A DNA stretch of 64,000 nucleotides, from positions 1 to 64,000 of the forward strand of contig JANQIX010000054.1 of assembly GCA_028281925.1 (NCBI GenBank), given 5' to 3'. Source of the stretch: Alphaproteobacteria bacterium (GTDB lineage: Bacteria; Pseudomonadota; Alphaproteobacteria; DSM-16000; Inquilinaceae). The position numbers were made by a program, and so were the translations under genes. Of this stretch, positions 17,091-24,849 are shown one piece after another. Numbering within the stretch: position 1 is the first letter of the stretch; the number at the start of each line of letters is the position of its first letter. Below the pieces are notes generated by a model that worked only from the letters and a program-made list of their open reading frames with translations, did no database searches and was not told the DNA's origin.

Positions 17091-17615
17091 TTAGAACCCG
17101 CGGCGACCGTGACCCACCTGATCCTGGAGATACGGGCCGGTGTCGCTGTCGCTCAGACCGCTGTTCCAGCGGCCGCCGCCGGGCATGTCCGCCCATTGGC
17201 CGGCGTCGGAATCCGAACGCCCTGTCCGCACGCCGGAGCGCCCCTGGCCGACGGGATCGGCATAGGCACCGGCATCCCCATCCGTAAAGCTCCCGCTGGC
17301 TACACCCCGGCCGTTGCCGACCGGATCGGCATAAGTGCCGGCATCGCTGTCGGTGATGCCCGAGCCGGCGCCATACCCCACGGCGTCGGCAAACTGACCG
17401 ACGTCGCTGTCGGTGAGGCCGGTGTACACCGGTCCCGGCCGCGGCGCGGGGGCTGGCTGCGCGGGCACGCAGCCCGACGCCAGCGCCGCCACGCCCGCCA
17501 ACCGCACGCCGGTCAGCCGGAGGAACGATCTACGGGGGATGTCAGCACTGGTCTCGATATCCTGGTCGGACAAAGATTGGCCGGTTTTCTTCTTGTCTTC
17601 GTTGTTGTCCTGCAT
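17091..17615 (-). CDS. Tat-exported lipoprotein with five DxDxG repeats
   Basis: 174-aa protein of unknown function. The N-terminus carries a twin-arginine signal (RRSFLRL, residues 28-35 region) merged with a lipobox (ASGC, Cys49), so it should be a folded, membrane-anchored periplasmic lipoprotein. A Pro/Ala linker is followed by five repeats beginning at about residues 68, 88, 111, 134 and 155 with consensus (T/S)D(S/G)DxGx(Y/F/W)AD-x2-GxG. The DxDxG core resembles calcium-binding loops (inference). I chose the start at 17615 because GGGAG precedes it by about nine bases; a start 51 bases upstream is possible. It appears monocistronic. Confidence 0.72.
   Translation of the reverse strand: MQDNNEDKKKTGQSLSDQDIETSADIPRRSFLRLTGVRLAGVAALASGCVPAQPAPAPRPGPVYTGLTDSDVGQFADAVGYGAGSGITDSDAGTYADPVGNGRGVASGSFTDGDAGAYADPVGQGRSGVRTGRSDSDAGQWADMPGGGRWNSGLSDSDTGPYLQDQVGHGRRGF
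17094..17415 (-). repeat. Protein-coding tandem repeat, five copies of about 60-70 bp
   Basis: Five in-frame repeats inside the Tat lipoprotein gene, with unit starts 20, 23, 23 and 21 codons apart. The units share the TDSDxG and AD-x2-GxG blocks at the protein level but have diverged at the DNA level, so they are old rather than slippage-prone. Confidence 0.7.
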
Positions 17616-17836
17616 CTCCAAGCACTCCCGGTTCGCTGTTGTTATTTCCTCGGGTGTCGGCCCCACTGCCGCCCCGGGTGCGAGATCATGATGGACAGGA
17701 GGGGCCGTGGCGTCCCTGTCGTCTCACGCCTCGGCTGCGTTCGTTGCTTTCTGACAGCAAACCGGAACCCTGCGTCGATCGCAAGGATGTTTGATGACTA
17801 AACGGTGAAACCCGCGTGTTCGTCTGTGGGCAGGCA

Positions 17837-17865
17837 GGGCGCCGCATTCCCGACATGCGGCGCCC
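17837..17865. terminator. Hairpin terminator after the SDR gene
   Basis: A perfect 10-bp stem (GGGCGCCGCA with TGCGGCGCCC) and nine-base loop sit eight bases beyond the SDR stop. No long T-run follows on the minus strand, so it may act weakly or with Rho. Confidence 0.6.
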
Positions 17866-17873
17866 ATCCGGCC

Positions 17874-18641
17874 TCAGACGTTCATATAGCCGCCGTCGAC
17901 GACCAGATCTGTGGCCGTGACGTATGAGGACTCGTCGCTGCCCAGATAGACGGCCGCTTGCGCGATGTCGTCGGTGCGTCCTTCCCGGCCCAGTGGTGCT
18001 GCGGCGACCACCATGTCGACGAAGCCGTCCATCGCCTCTTTCGGAACATCGACCTTGTCCTGGAACGGCGTGCGGACGATCCCGGGGCTCAGCGCGTTGA
18101 CCCGGATGCCCCGCGGCCCCAATTCGGCTGCCAGCGACCGCGCGAACGACCGCACCGCAGCCTTCGAGGCGAAGTAGATGCTGCCGGTCGCGACACCCTT
18201 TTCGTTCACCGCAGACGCCGTCAGGATGATGCTGGATCCGGACTTCAACAGCGGCAGCAGCTTCTGCACGGTGAAGAATACGCCCTTCACGTTGATGTCC
18301 AGCTGCGTGTCATAGAGGCTCTCGTCGATCTGTTCGATCGGCGCAAAGATACCCATCCCGGCATTCGCGACGACGATGTCGACCGTGCCAAACGCCTCTT
18401 GCGCCTTCGCCGCCAGCGCGTCGAGATCGGCGGTGGAGCGTACGTCGGCGCGCACGCCGCCCGCCTCGGGCCCCAGGTCGGCGGCCGCCTTGGCGACCCG
18501 CTCGGCGTTCTGGCCCGTGATGATCACCCGCGCGCCCTGGGCGATGTAGTGCCGTGCCGTCTCCAGCCCGATGCCGGTGGTGCCGCCGGTGATCACCGCC
18601 GTCTTGCCGGCCAGGCGGCCTGCGGTCGTGTTCTCAGCCAT
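17874..18641 (-). CDS. SDR family oxidoreductase
   Basis: 255-aa classical short-chain dehydrogenase/reductase. The Rossmann motif TGGTTGIG is at residues 18-25, NAG follows the fourth strand, and the catalytic Ser/Tyr/Lys are in the ASAVNEKGVATGSIYFASK region (Y-x3-K). The C-terminus has the SPGIVRTP and VVDGGY blocks. The start at 18641 is preceded by AGGAG; longer upstream frames have no similarity. The substrate is unknown; close relatives are general stress or xenobiotic carbonyl reductases. It is monocistronic, with a strong hairpin after the stop. Confidence 0.9.
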   Translation of the reverse strand: MAENTTAGRLAGKTAVITGGTTGIGLETARHYIAQGARVIITGQNAERVAKAAADLGPEAGGVRADVRSTADLDALAAKAQEAFGTVDIVVANAGMGIFAPIEQIDESLYDTQLDINVKGVFFTVQKLLPLLKSGSSIILTASAVNEKGVATGSIYFASKAAVRSFARSLAAELGPRGIRVNALSPGIVRTPFQDKVDVPKEAMDGFVDMVVAAAPLGREGRTDDIAQAAVYLGSDESSYVTATDLVVDGGYMNV

Positions 18642-18824
18642 GATGATGTCTCCTTCTGTCTCGCGGACCTGGGGTGAGGGCTCGGGTTCCGTCCGCTGGC
18701 CCATCCGCGCCCCATGCCACGGAGATGGAATCATGAACCGATTGGTACAATATGGTTCGCGCGCACTGACTGTTGAGCGAAAGTGAAAGATGGATGGCGC
18801 GATCCCTGCAAGGGCCCGGCCGGG

Positions 18825-19373
18825 TCAGCCGAGATCCAGGCGCTTCACCTCGTCCGCTCTGAGCGGCAGGTCCTGATCCAGAAAGAACTCGTCAAGCTGG
18901 GGCGGTGCCATGTCGGTGCCTGACAGCATGGCATGCGCCCGGCCGCGATGATGGATCTGGTGGATGAACAGATGGGCCAGCACCGCATCCGTCCGCTCTG
19001 GCAGCCGGCCGCGCTCGCCGCGGTCGGTATGAACGATGCGGGCGAGGCCGGTGTCGTCCATCCGGTCGCAGAACGCGATCAGCCGGCGGTCGGTTTCGCG
19101 CTGGGCCGTGGCCAGCGCTTCGCATTCGGGAAAGGGGATCTCGGGCTCAAACACGGCATAGCCAAGGCTGCCGCCTTCCAGGACATCCAGGTAGTACCAG
19201 TCGACAGTCAGGATGTGGTTCAAGGTGTGCATCAGGGAGGGGAAGAAGCTGACCCGCTCTGCGGCGAAGGCTTCGGGCGTCAGCCACCTGCAGGCCGCAT
19301 AAAGGCGTTCGTTCGACCACGCGTTGTTGCGCGCCATCGTCCGGAAGTGGACGGGAAGGGACGATACCGTCAT
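18825..19373 (-). CDS. DinB family protein
   Basis: 182-aa four-helix-bundle protein of the DinB/YfiT type. The three metal-binding histidines are placed as expected: one in HTLNHILTVDWYYLD and two in the C-terminal HLFIHQIHHRGRAHA helix. These proteins bind divalent metal and include thiol transferases, but most bacterial copies lack an assigned reaction. The start MTVSSLPVHFRTMARNNAW is the family N-terminus. It is divergent from the FAD oxidoreductase gene at 19545. Confidence 0.85.
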   Translation of the reverse strand: MTVSSLPVHFRTMARNNAWSNERLYAACRWLTPEAFAAERVSFFPSLMHTLNHILTVDWYYLDVLEGGSLGYAVFEPEIPFPECEALATAQRETDRRLIAFCDRMDDTGLARIVHTDRGERGRLPERTDAVLAHLFIHQIHHRGRAHAMLSGTDMAPPQLDEFFLDQDLPLRADEVKRLDLG

Positions 19374-19544
19374 GCCCGAACTCCCTTGGCGATGATCGGC
19401 GTCGCCAGAGACTGTTGCAGGGATCCTATGGGAATTCAGAGGCAATAATCGACGCAACAAGAAAGATTGCGGACCTGGCGGGGATGCTATGGAGTCCGAG
19501 CGTGGCCCTAGGGCCACGGCGGAGGCAAAGAGGGGAGAGCGAAG

Positions 19545-20885
19545 ATGGCCGAGGCATTGCCGCGGGGTGCGAAATACGTAGTGGTCGGGGCCGGCGTGCA
19601 CGGGCTGTCGACGTCCTGGCACTTGGCCATGGAGCTTGAGGCGACGGGCCGCGGCTCCGGCGCCGATGTCGTGCTACTGGATAAGTCCGGCCCCGGCGCC
19701 GGGGCTACCGGGATCGCCTGCGGCTGCGTGCGCAATCTCTACATGACCGAGGCCCTGCATCCGATCCTGCGTCATTCCGTCGATGTGTGGATGCACGATC
19801 CGGTCGCCTTCGGGTTCCAGCAGGTGGGCTACATCTCCTGCGGCGAGGCCAACCAGGCGGAGGATTACGAGCGCATGGTGGCGAGCCAGGCGCGTGCCGG
19901 CTATCCGTCCGACCTCTATGTCGGCAAAGAGGGCAAGGACTTCCTGAAAGCGATCTGGCCCGATTTCAACACCGACTCTATCGACGTGGTCCTGCACGAG
20001 AAGGTTTCCGGCTATGCCGGAACTCTGCAAGCTGTCGCCGGATTGGCCGAGAAATGCCGCCAGCATGGCGTGCGGATCTTCTCCGGCGTGAGCGTAACCG
20101 GATACCGCCGGGCGAACGGCACGGTTAGCCATGTGGAAACCGACCACGGCGCCATCGCCTGCGACGTGGTCGTGCTGGGGCTGGGCGCGTGGACGCCGCA
20201 GCATTGGCAGTGGCTCGATCTGCCGATGAACCTGGATGTCGGCTACCGGGACGGCACGTCCGTGGCAGGCAAGGACATGTGGACCTATTGGCGGCTCTTG
20301 GAAGGCGAGGTCTATACCGATCAGCCTTATGTCACGAGCAACGGCATCAACCCGCCGATCGTCCATGTGGAGCTGATGAACACGCCGGTGCACGACGAAC
20401 GGACCGGCCGCGAGATCCAGGACAATACGTACGTCTATTGGAAGAACGGCAACGAGCGGATGGACCGCCCGGGCATCCAGGGGGGCACCATGCCCATCCG
20501 CATCGGCCCGGACGCCAAGGTTGAGCCCTATGGCCACGCCAACGACCTCTACCAGGCCGACGACTGGTTCGCCGACTACATCACTGCGGCGATGGGCATG
20601 CTGATGGACCGCTTCAAGGGCCATCGCGGCAACTTCCGCGAGCGGCGCAACGGTGGCATCGGCGCCTTCACGCCGGACAATGTGCCAATCGCCGACTTCA
20701 TCCGCGACAATGTCTACATGATCGCCGACAGCAACCATGGCTTCAAGATGACGGGGCTGGGCAAACTGGTGGCGCAGTTCCTGGTGCGCGGGGAGAAGTC
20801 CGTGGACCTGGCGCCGTTCACCCTGGACCGCTATGCCCGCGGCGAGGCCTTCGGCAGCGGTACGACGAACTGCCCCTGGATCTGA
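19545..20885 (+). CDS. FAD-dependent amine/D-amino-acid oxidoreductase (DAO family)
   Basis: 446-aa flavoprotein of the DAO superfamily. The dinucleotide-binding motif GAGVHG lies near residue 15 with the acidic end (LLDK) about 25 residues later. A FAD-contacting block (GPGAGATGIACGCVRNLY) and a C-terminal SNHGFKMTGLGKLVA block match sarcosine/dimethylglycine oxidase beta-type subunits. It has no adjacent alpha, gamma or delta subunit genes, so it probably acts alone on a secondary amine or amino acid. GGGGAGAG precedes the ATG. Exact substrate unknown. Confidence 0.85.
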   Translation: MAEALPRGAKYVVVGAGVHGLSTSWHLAMELEATGRGSGADVVLLDKSGPGAGATGIACGCVRNLYMTEALHPILRHSVDVWMHDPVAFGFQQVGYISCGEANQAEDYERMVASQARAGYPSDLYVGKEGKDFLKAIWPDFNTDSIDVVLHEKVSGYAGTLQAVAGLAEKCRQHGVRIFSGVSVTGYRRANGTVSHVETDHGAIACDVVVLGLGAWTPQHWQWLDLPMNLDVGYRDGTSVAGKDMWTYWRLLEGEVYTDQPYVTSNGINPPIVHVELMNTPVHDERTGREIQDNTYVYWKNGNERMDRPGIQGGTMPIRIGPDAKVEPYGHANDLYQADDWFADYITAAMGMLMDRFKGHRGNFRERRNGGIGAFTPDNVPIADFIRDNVYMIADSNHGFKMTGLGKLVAQFLVRGEKSVDLAPFTLDRYARGEAFGSGTTNCPWI

Positions 20886-20931
20886 GGGGCGGCCTGATAC
20901 GGTCGCCGACTGCGCTGGCAGGTATCGCGAC

Positions 20932-20959
20932 GGGGCGCGCGGAGAGCGACGCGCGCCCC
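20932..20959. terminator. Bidirectional hairpin between convergent genes
   Basis: A 10-bp GC stem (GGGGCGCGCG with CGCGCGCCCC) with an eight-base loop lies 47 bases after the flavoprotein stop and 17 bases beyond the stop of the convergent gene at 20976. Confidence 0.65.
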
Positions 20960-20975
20960 AAGCGGCGGATCCGCC

Positions 20976-21524
20976 TCAGTTGCCGGTGGGGAGATACTCG
21001 CCAACGTCTTCCTTCTTGGCCGCGCGTGTCTGCCCTTTCATGGTATCCCTGACCGTCGGGAACCCGTTGATCAGCGAGCCGGTAACGAGCTTGGAACCCG
21101 TAACCGTCAGGCTGCGATAGCCGCGGGAGTAGCATTCCTTGGCCAGGGCCGGGCAGAAGCCCTTCTCGCTGGCGGACCAGCAAGACCAGACGACGATGGT
21201 GCCCGAATGCGTGGATTTCAGGCCAAGCCAGATCAGCGCCTCGAGCGTCTGAGCCGGCGTTTTGACTTCATCTCCGGCGCCGATCTTGTCCATGAAGATG
21301 TTGCCGTGCGCCCAGATGTAAATGTTGCTGTCCGGTAAGGTGCTGCCGGTTTTGTATTCAGGCCCTAATGCGTCCTTTTTGTCGAGCATATATTCATCGC
21401 CAATTCCACTCATTTGTGCCATTTGCAGAACTTCTTGAGTGATATCGTTCTTCCCATGAAATGGCGTCGTCAAGAAATCTGTGGACTTCTTGAAGACCAG
21501 GCGACCTTCGCTATCCCAGTGCAT
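20976..21524 (-). CDS. Uncharacterised protein with clan-CD-like His/Cys pair
   Basis: 182-aa soluble protein, no family recognised with certainty. A hydrophobic strand ends in WAHG (His73), and 42 residues later another hydrophobic strand ends in VVWSC (Cys115). This spacing and strand-HG/strand-SC arrangement is that of clan CD cysteine peptidases (caspase, C11, C80, CHAT). Between them lies a helix (AQTLEALIWLGL). The N-terminal 20 residues (MHWDSEGRLVFKKSTDFLTT) are not a signal peptide. A GGAA ribosome site supports the start at 21524. Six cysteines in total suggest a cytoplasmic protein. A peptidase or peptidase-like effector is inference. Confidence 0.6.
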   Translation of the reverse strand: MHWDSEGRLVFKKSTDFLTTPFHGKNDITQEVLQMAQMSGIGDEYMLDKKDALGPEYKTGSTLPDSNIYIWAHGNIFMDKIGAGDEVKTPAQTLEALIWLGLKSTHSGTIVVWSCWSASEKGFCPALAKECYSRGYRSLTVTGSKLVTGSLINGFPTVRDTMKGQTRAAKKEDVGEYLPTGN

Positions 21525-21588
21525 ATCGTTCCTTCCCGCGCCTCGGCCCAATGTCCGCCGTGCCAGCGCTCGGTTCTGTTGCCGGCCA

Positions 21589-22131
21589 TCAGGCCTGGTC
21601 CAGGTCTTCCAGTGAGGTGTAGCGCAGGACGGTTTGCTCGGTGACGATCGCCTCATCTTCATGGGCGCGCGGGCCGTAGAGGGTGGCCCCGATAAGCAGG
21701 TTGACGGTTCCGTCGTCGTTCGCCAGCGGGAAGGCGATGCGCTCGCCATCGGCGTGGTAGGACTGGGTGGAGAACAAGCCGCTGGCGTGCATGATCACGC
21801 ATTTCTGCACGACCATGCGGTAACGTTCGCTCAGCTCGCCCAACACCGATTTCGGCATGTATTCGTCGAGAAAGTGGCCGCCGATGTAGTGGCCGCCAAT
21901 GTTGTTGCAGACGAAGGCGTTGACGTTCTCGCCGGCGAGCCGGCAGAGAAACCGGTCGCTGTCCGCCTGATACTCCATCAGCCAGATCCACTTCAGGATC
22001 CATGGGATGTCGGGGGGATCGATGTCTTTGCGGGTGGGGACGGGGCGGCCCTTCCGCCGGCTGAGCCAATACTCGGTGAAACGGCGAAGCCTGGGATCGC
22101 CAATATGGTCTAGCGCCGGTGGCAACGACAT
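21589..22131 (-). CDS. PAS_5-type sensory domain protein (copy 1)
   Basis: 180-aa protein consisting of a single PAS-like domain of the kind common as stand-alone proteins in Rhodospirillales. The typical N-terminal block (RRFTEYWLSRRKGRPVPTRKD, with DIDPPDIPWILKWIWLME) is followed by the ligand pocket region (FLCRLAGENVN) and a C-terminal sheet with DGERIAFPLANDDGTVNLL. No output domain is present. Two related proteins are encoded at 35039 and 40195. Role unknown; possibly an adaptor or a ligand sensor. Confidence 0.75.
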   Translation of the reverse strand: MSLPPALDHIGDPRLRRFTEYWLSRRKGRPVPTRKDIDPPDIPWILKWIWLMEYQADSDRFLCRLAGENVNAFVCNNIGGHYIGGHFLDEYMPKSVLGELSERYRMVVQKCVIMHASGLFSTQSYHADGERIAFPLANDDGTVNLLIGATLYGPRAHEDEAIVTEQTVLRYTSLEDLDQA

Positions 22132-22306
22132 CTATTGAGGGCAATCCTCAGGCATGGTTCCGTCACAATGATTGCCGTTTGTTGACGCCGCCGCAAGCTG
22201 ATGACGACCCTGGTCGGCCGTAATCGTCTTTAAACCATCCTTCGTCCGGGCTGACGACCCGGCCGCCGGCGCGCCGCCAGGCAGAATGGCAGTGGCTATG
22301 CCGTCC

Positions 22307-22582
22307 TTACGGCAGGCCGGCCGACAGGGGGCCCGACAGGAGAACGAACGACCCGACCAGCACCGTCAGCAGCACGACCATCACGGTCTTGGCCCATCGC
22401 CTGCGGCGCCGAGCGACGATCGCCCGATCGAACTCGCCCAGGAAATCCCGGACAATGCGCAGACGTGTGCCAGGAACCTGGCTTTCTACGGCGCTACGGA
22501 ACCGCCGCCCGGCTGAATACCGGGCGAAAACCTGTACCGGGCGCCATTCGCCGTCCGTGTTGACTTCCAACCAGAATGCCAT
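22307..22582 (-). CDS. Small single-span membrane protein, hypothetical
   Basis: 91-aa protein beginning MAFWLEVNTDGEWRPVQVFA. An N-terminal soluble part is followed by an Arg-rich stretch (ARRRRRWAK) and one C-terminal transmembrane helix (TVMVVLLTVLVGSFVLLSG), giving an inside-positive, tail-anchored topology. Codon usage is typical of the genome. I do not recognise a family. The start at 22582 is chosen from the composition change; an upstream in-frame start would add 25 residues. Confidence 0.5.
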   Translation of the reverse strand: MAFWLEVNTDGEWRPVQVFARYSAGRRFRSAVESQVPGTRLRIVRDFLGEFDRAIVARRRRRWAKTVMVVLLTVLVGSFVLLSGPLSAGLP

Positions 22583-23089
22583 CTTCGCGCCCCGCGCCCC
22601 TTCGTCGTCCGCCGGCCTATTCGCCCCACCCGGCTGGACAATGTCCCAACGCGTCACGGATGAGCGGTATATTAGCCAAATCTGTCAGAATTGTCACAAG
22701 GCCAGACCACATTCCCTGGTTGGCGGGCCGTCCCATGAGCGGCCCCCAGCCACCAAAACAGTGGCGAGATATGGCAGAATGCAGTGCAGCATGGCAAGCA
22801 TTTTGGTGGTTAACGACCGGTTTTCCCGTGAAATGCCCGCTATCGGTCAATGACATGAACGGAAGAGTAAGTCGATTCGTCGCAAGTTTCGTGCACTGAA
22901 ACGGCATGCCTCAGAAAAGATGTGTTCTTAATGTGGCCGGCGAAGCAGTTTGTGTTCACGCGGGATGCGTTGTCGTGTCGACCGCTAGGGACTACTTAAG
23001 GAAACTGCCGAGTGCGATGACCGTCGACTGTCGCTGGTAACGCTACGACTCAAGGCGGCTCCAGTCCGCTCGCGCATGCTGAGGCGCGC
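22583..23089. other. Gene-free spacer
   Basis: About 500 bases of lower GC content. Short open frames on both strands lack ribosome sites and recognisable domains. I see no repeats, terminator or RNA structure in it. Confidence 0.5.
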
Positions 23090-23809
23090 TCATGGCGCCG
23101 TCCCCGTCCTCAGGAACACGAAGTCGACATCAAGCTGCCGGCCCAGCCGCTTGCTGTAGTGCCCTGGGGCCGTCAGAGCGGGCAGAAAGCCAAGCGCTTC
23201 CGTGTGCTGCAGAACCGACTGAAAGGCAGGCTGTCCCTTGTAGAGTGTGGTGATCGGCATCTCGATCTGAATTGCTTTGATGCGGTCGACGCAACCCTTT
23301 GCGCCGTCGAGAATCGCCAACTCGGACCCCTGAGTGTCGATCTTGAGCAACACGCCTTCGTCTGCCGGGACCAGTTGGTCGAAGAGACCGTCAAGCCGGC
23401 GCAGCGGCACTGTCTCCGCCCGTCCGCCGTCCAGTCGCGGAAACGCCGCTGTTATCGTTTCATCGGGCGCGAGCAGGCTGCTCATGTCGGTCCGCTCGAA
23501 GACACGGATTTCGGTATCTCCGTCGGCACTGCCAAGAGCCACGCGCGGGTGCACGATCCAGTGACGATGACCGGACGCAACCGCAGACAACTGTGCATGC
23601 GCCTGCGAGCCGGGCTCGAAGCTGATGACTCGGTCGCCAAATCCTGCCCGCAGCACGCCCGACGCAAACTGCCCCTCGTTGGCGCCCACATCCAAAATGG
23701 TGGTTATGCCGTGATGGCGAAGCAGATGCACCAGACGTTCGGTGAACTGGTCTGGCTGGCCGATGGCGGCTGCCGCACGGCTCGACCGCCTAAGCAGCAG
23801 GTCAAGCAT
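23090..23809 (-). CDS. FkbM family methyltransferase
   Basis: 239-aa SAM-dependent methyltransferase. Motif I is ILDVGANEGQFASGVLRAGF (residues about 38-57), motif II ends in VISFEPG, and the FkbM-specific LKIDTQGSE block is present. Such enzymes O-methylate sugars or polyketide moieties, often of surface polysaccharide. No glycosyltransferase is adjacent, so the acceptor is unknown. The start has an ATG with a G-rich site about 15 bases upstream; the gene appears monocistronic. Confidence 0.85.
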   Translation of the reverse strand: MLDLLLRRSSRAAAAIGQPDQFTERLVHLLRHHGITTILDVGANEGQFASGVLRAGFGDRVISFEPGSQAHAQLSAVASGHRHWIVHPRVALGSADGDTEIRVFERTDMSSLLAPDETITAAFPRLDGGRAETVPLRRLDGLFDQLVPADEGVLLKIDTQGSELAILDGAKGCVDRIKAIQIEMPITTLYKGQPAFQSVLQHTEALGFLPALTAPGHYSKRLGRQLDVDFVFLRTGTAP

Positions 23810-23893
23810 GTGAGCTTGATGCCCCAGGTTTGGTTACGACGCACGCCACTCTAGCTCTCGGTGCGAGAAGGTGACAAGGGCCGCCGCTACGGC

Positions 23894-24661
23894 TTATGCA
23901 GCGCCGTAGGTTCGGTCGAGATAGTCGACGATCCTGGCGGAATCCGTGATCACGGCCCCGGCGTTGGGATCGACGAGTGTTGGAATGGAGATGCCGCCGG
24001 TACGCTCCCGCATCGCCAGGCGACTCTGTCCGCGGACGGGCAGATTCAGTCTCAACCTGTCGCGAACGTTTGGCGGGATAACGTCGGTCGCCGTCGTCCG
24101 CCCGACCGTTCGCAAGAGATACGGCAGTTCCAGCTCACACAGCCGCTCGCGCACAAGGCGGGCAAACGGGCTCGCCTCGAAGCTGTAGAGCTCAAGCGGC
24201 TGTGCTGGCGCTTGCGATGGTGCTGCGGTGCGCCCCGCCCGAGCGCGCCCCGCAGCGGCTACGAACGACCCGAAGCGGTTGATGGGTTCCAGTCGCCAGC
24301 TGATCGGCAGCGGGCGCCCACCATAGGTCTCGAAGAGGTAGGCCACGATGTCCCGCGACTCATAGAGCGAACGGTCCGTATTGGGGTCCACCAGGAACGG
24401 GAACTGCAGCTTACCGCCCTTTTCCGCAACCTCCGGCCGGAAGCGCTGCCCCCCTTTTGGACAGGGTCGGATCATCGCGTCCAGGTCCAACTCGGTCAGG
24501 GCCTCGCGCACTAGCCGGCAATAGGGGCAGGCCTCGAACTCATAGAGCACCAGGGAAATTTCCGGCCGGCGCGCCGGGGCGTGTGCCCACATCCCGCGGC
24601 CGGCGCGCGCGAAGGTGGCGAAGGTTGACCCTGTCAGATCCAGGGTGCGGCGGTTCAACAT
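23894..24661 (-). CDS. Tandem GST N-terminal/glutaredoxin-like protein
   Basis: 255 aa with two thioredoxin-fold GST_N_3-type domains. The first (about residues 35-125) has a redox motif CPYC followed by an RLVREALTELDL helix and FPFLVDPNT. The second (about 165-253) repeats the same layout with SPFA in place of CPYC and IPTLVDPN before the cis-Pro strand. One redox-active and one substrate-binding copy is therefore likely. The all-helical GST C-terminal domain is missing, so glutathione transferase activity is doubtful. An N-terminal basic segment of about 30 residues is unassigned. Confidence 0.8.
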   Translation of the reverse strand: MLNRRTLDLTGSTFATFARAGRGMWAHAPARRPEISLVLYEFEACPYCRLVREALTELDLDAMIRPCPKGGQRFRPEVAEKGGKLQFPFLVDPNTDRSLYESRDIVAYLFETYGGRPLPISWRLEPINRFGSFVAAAGRARAGRTAAPSQAPAQPLELYSFEASPFARLVRERLCELELPYLLRTVGRTTATDVIPPNVRDRLRLNLPVRGQSRLAMRERTGGISIPTLVDPNAGAVITDSARIVDYLDRTYGAA

Positions 24662-24849
24662 GAACGCTGGCTCCGTGCCCGAGGGGCCGCTTCGGCGACC
24701 CGCTTCGCATGGCGCAACTTAGGCGCTCGGCCGGCCTTGCCAAGCGGCAAGGTGTCCCGAGGCGTTGCTGACGTCCCCCTCAACCGCTTGTGAACCCTTG
24801 ACAGCGGTCGTGATCCGCCCTGGCGCGATGCCGACCCCAGATTAGCGCA

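Noticed and set aside
22617-22907. Minus-strand frame of 96 codons in the 22.6-23.0 kb spacer
   Set aside because: No ribosome site; overlaps several equally long frames on the other strand.
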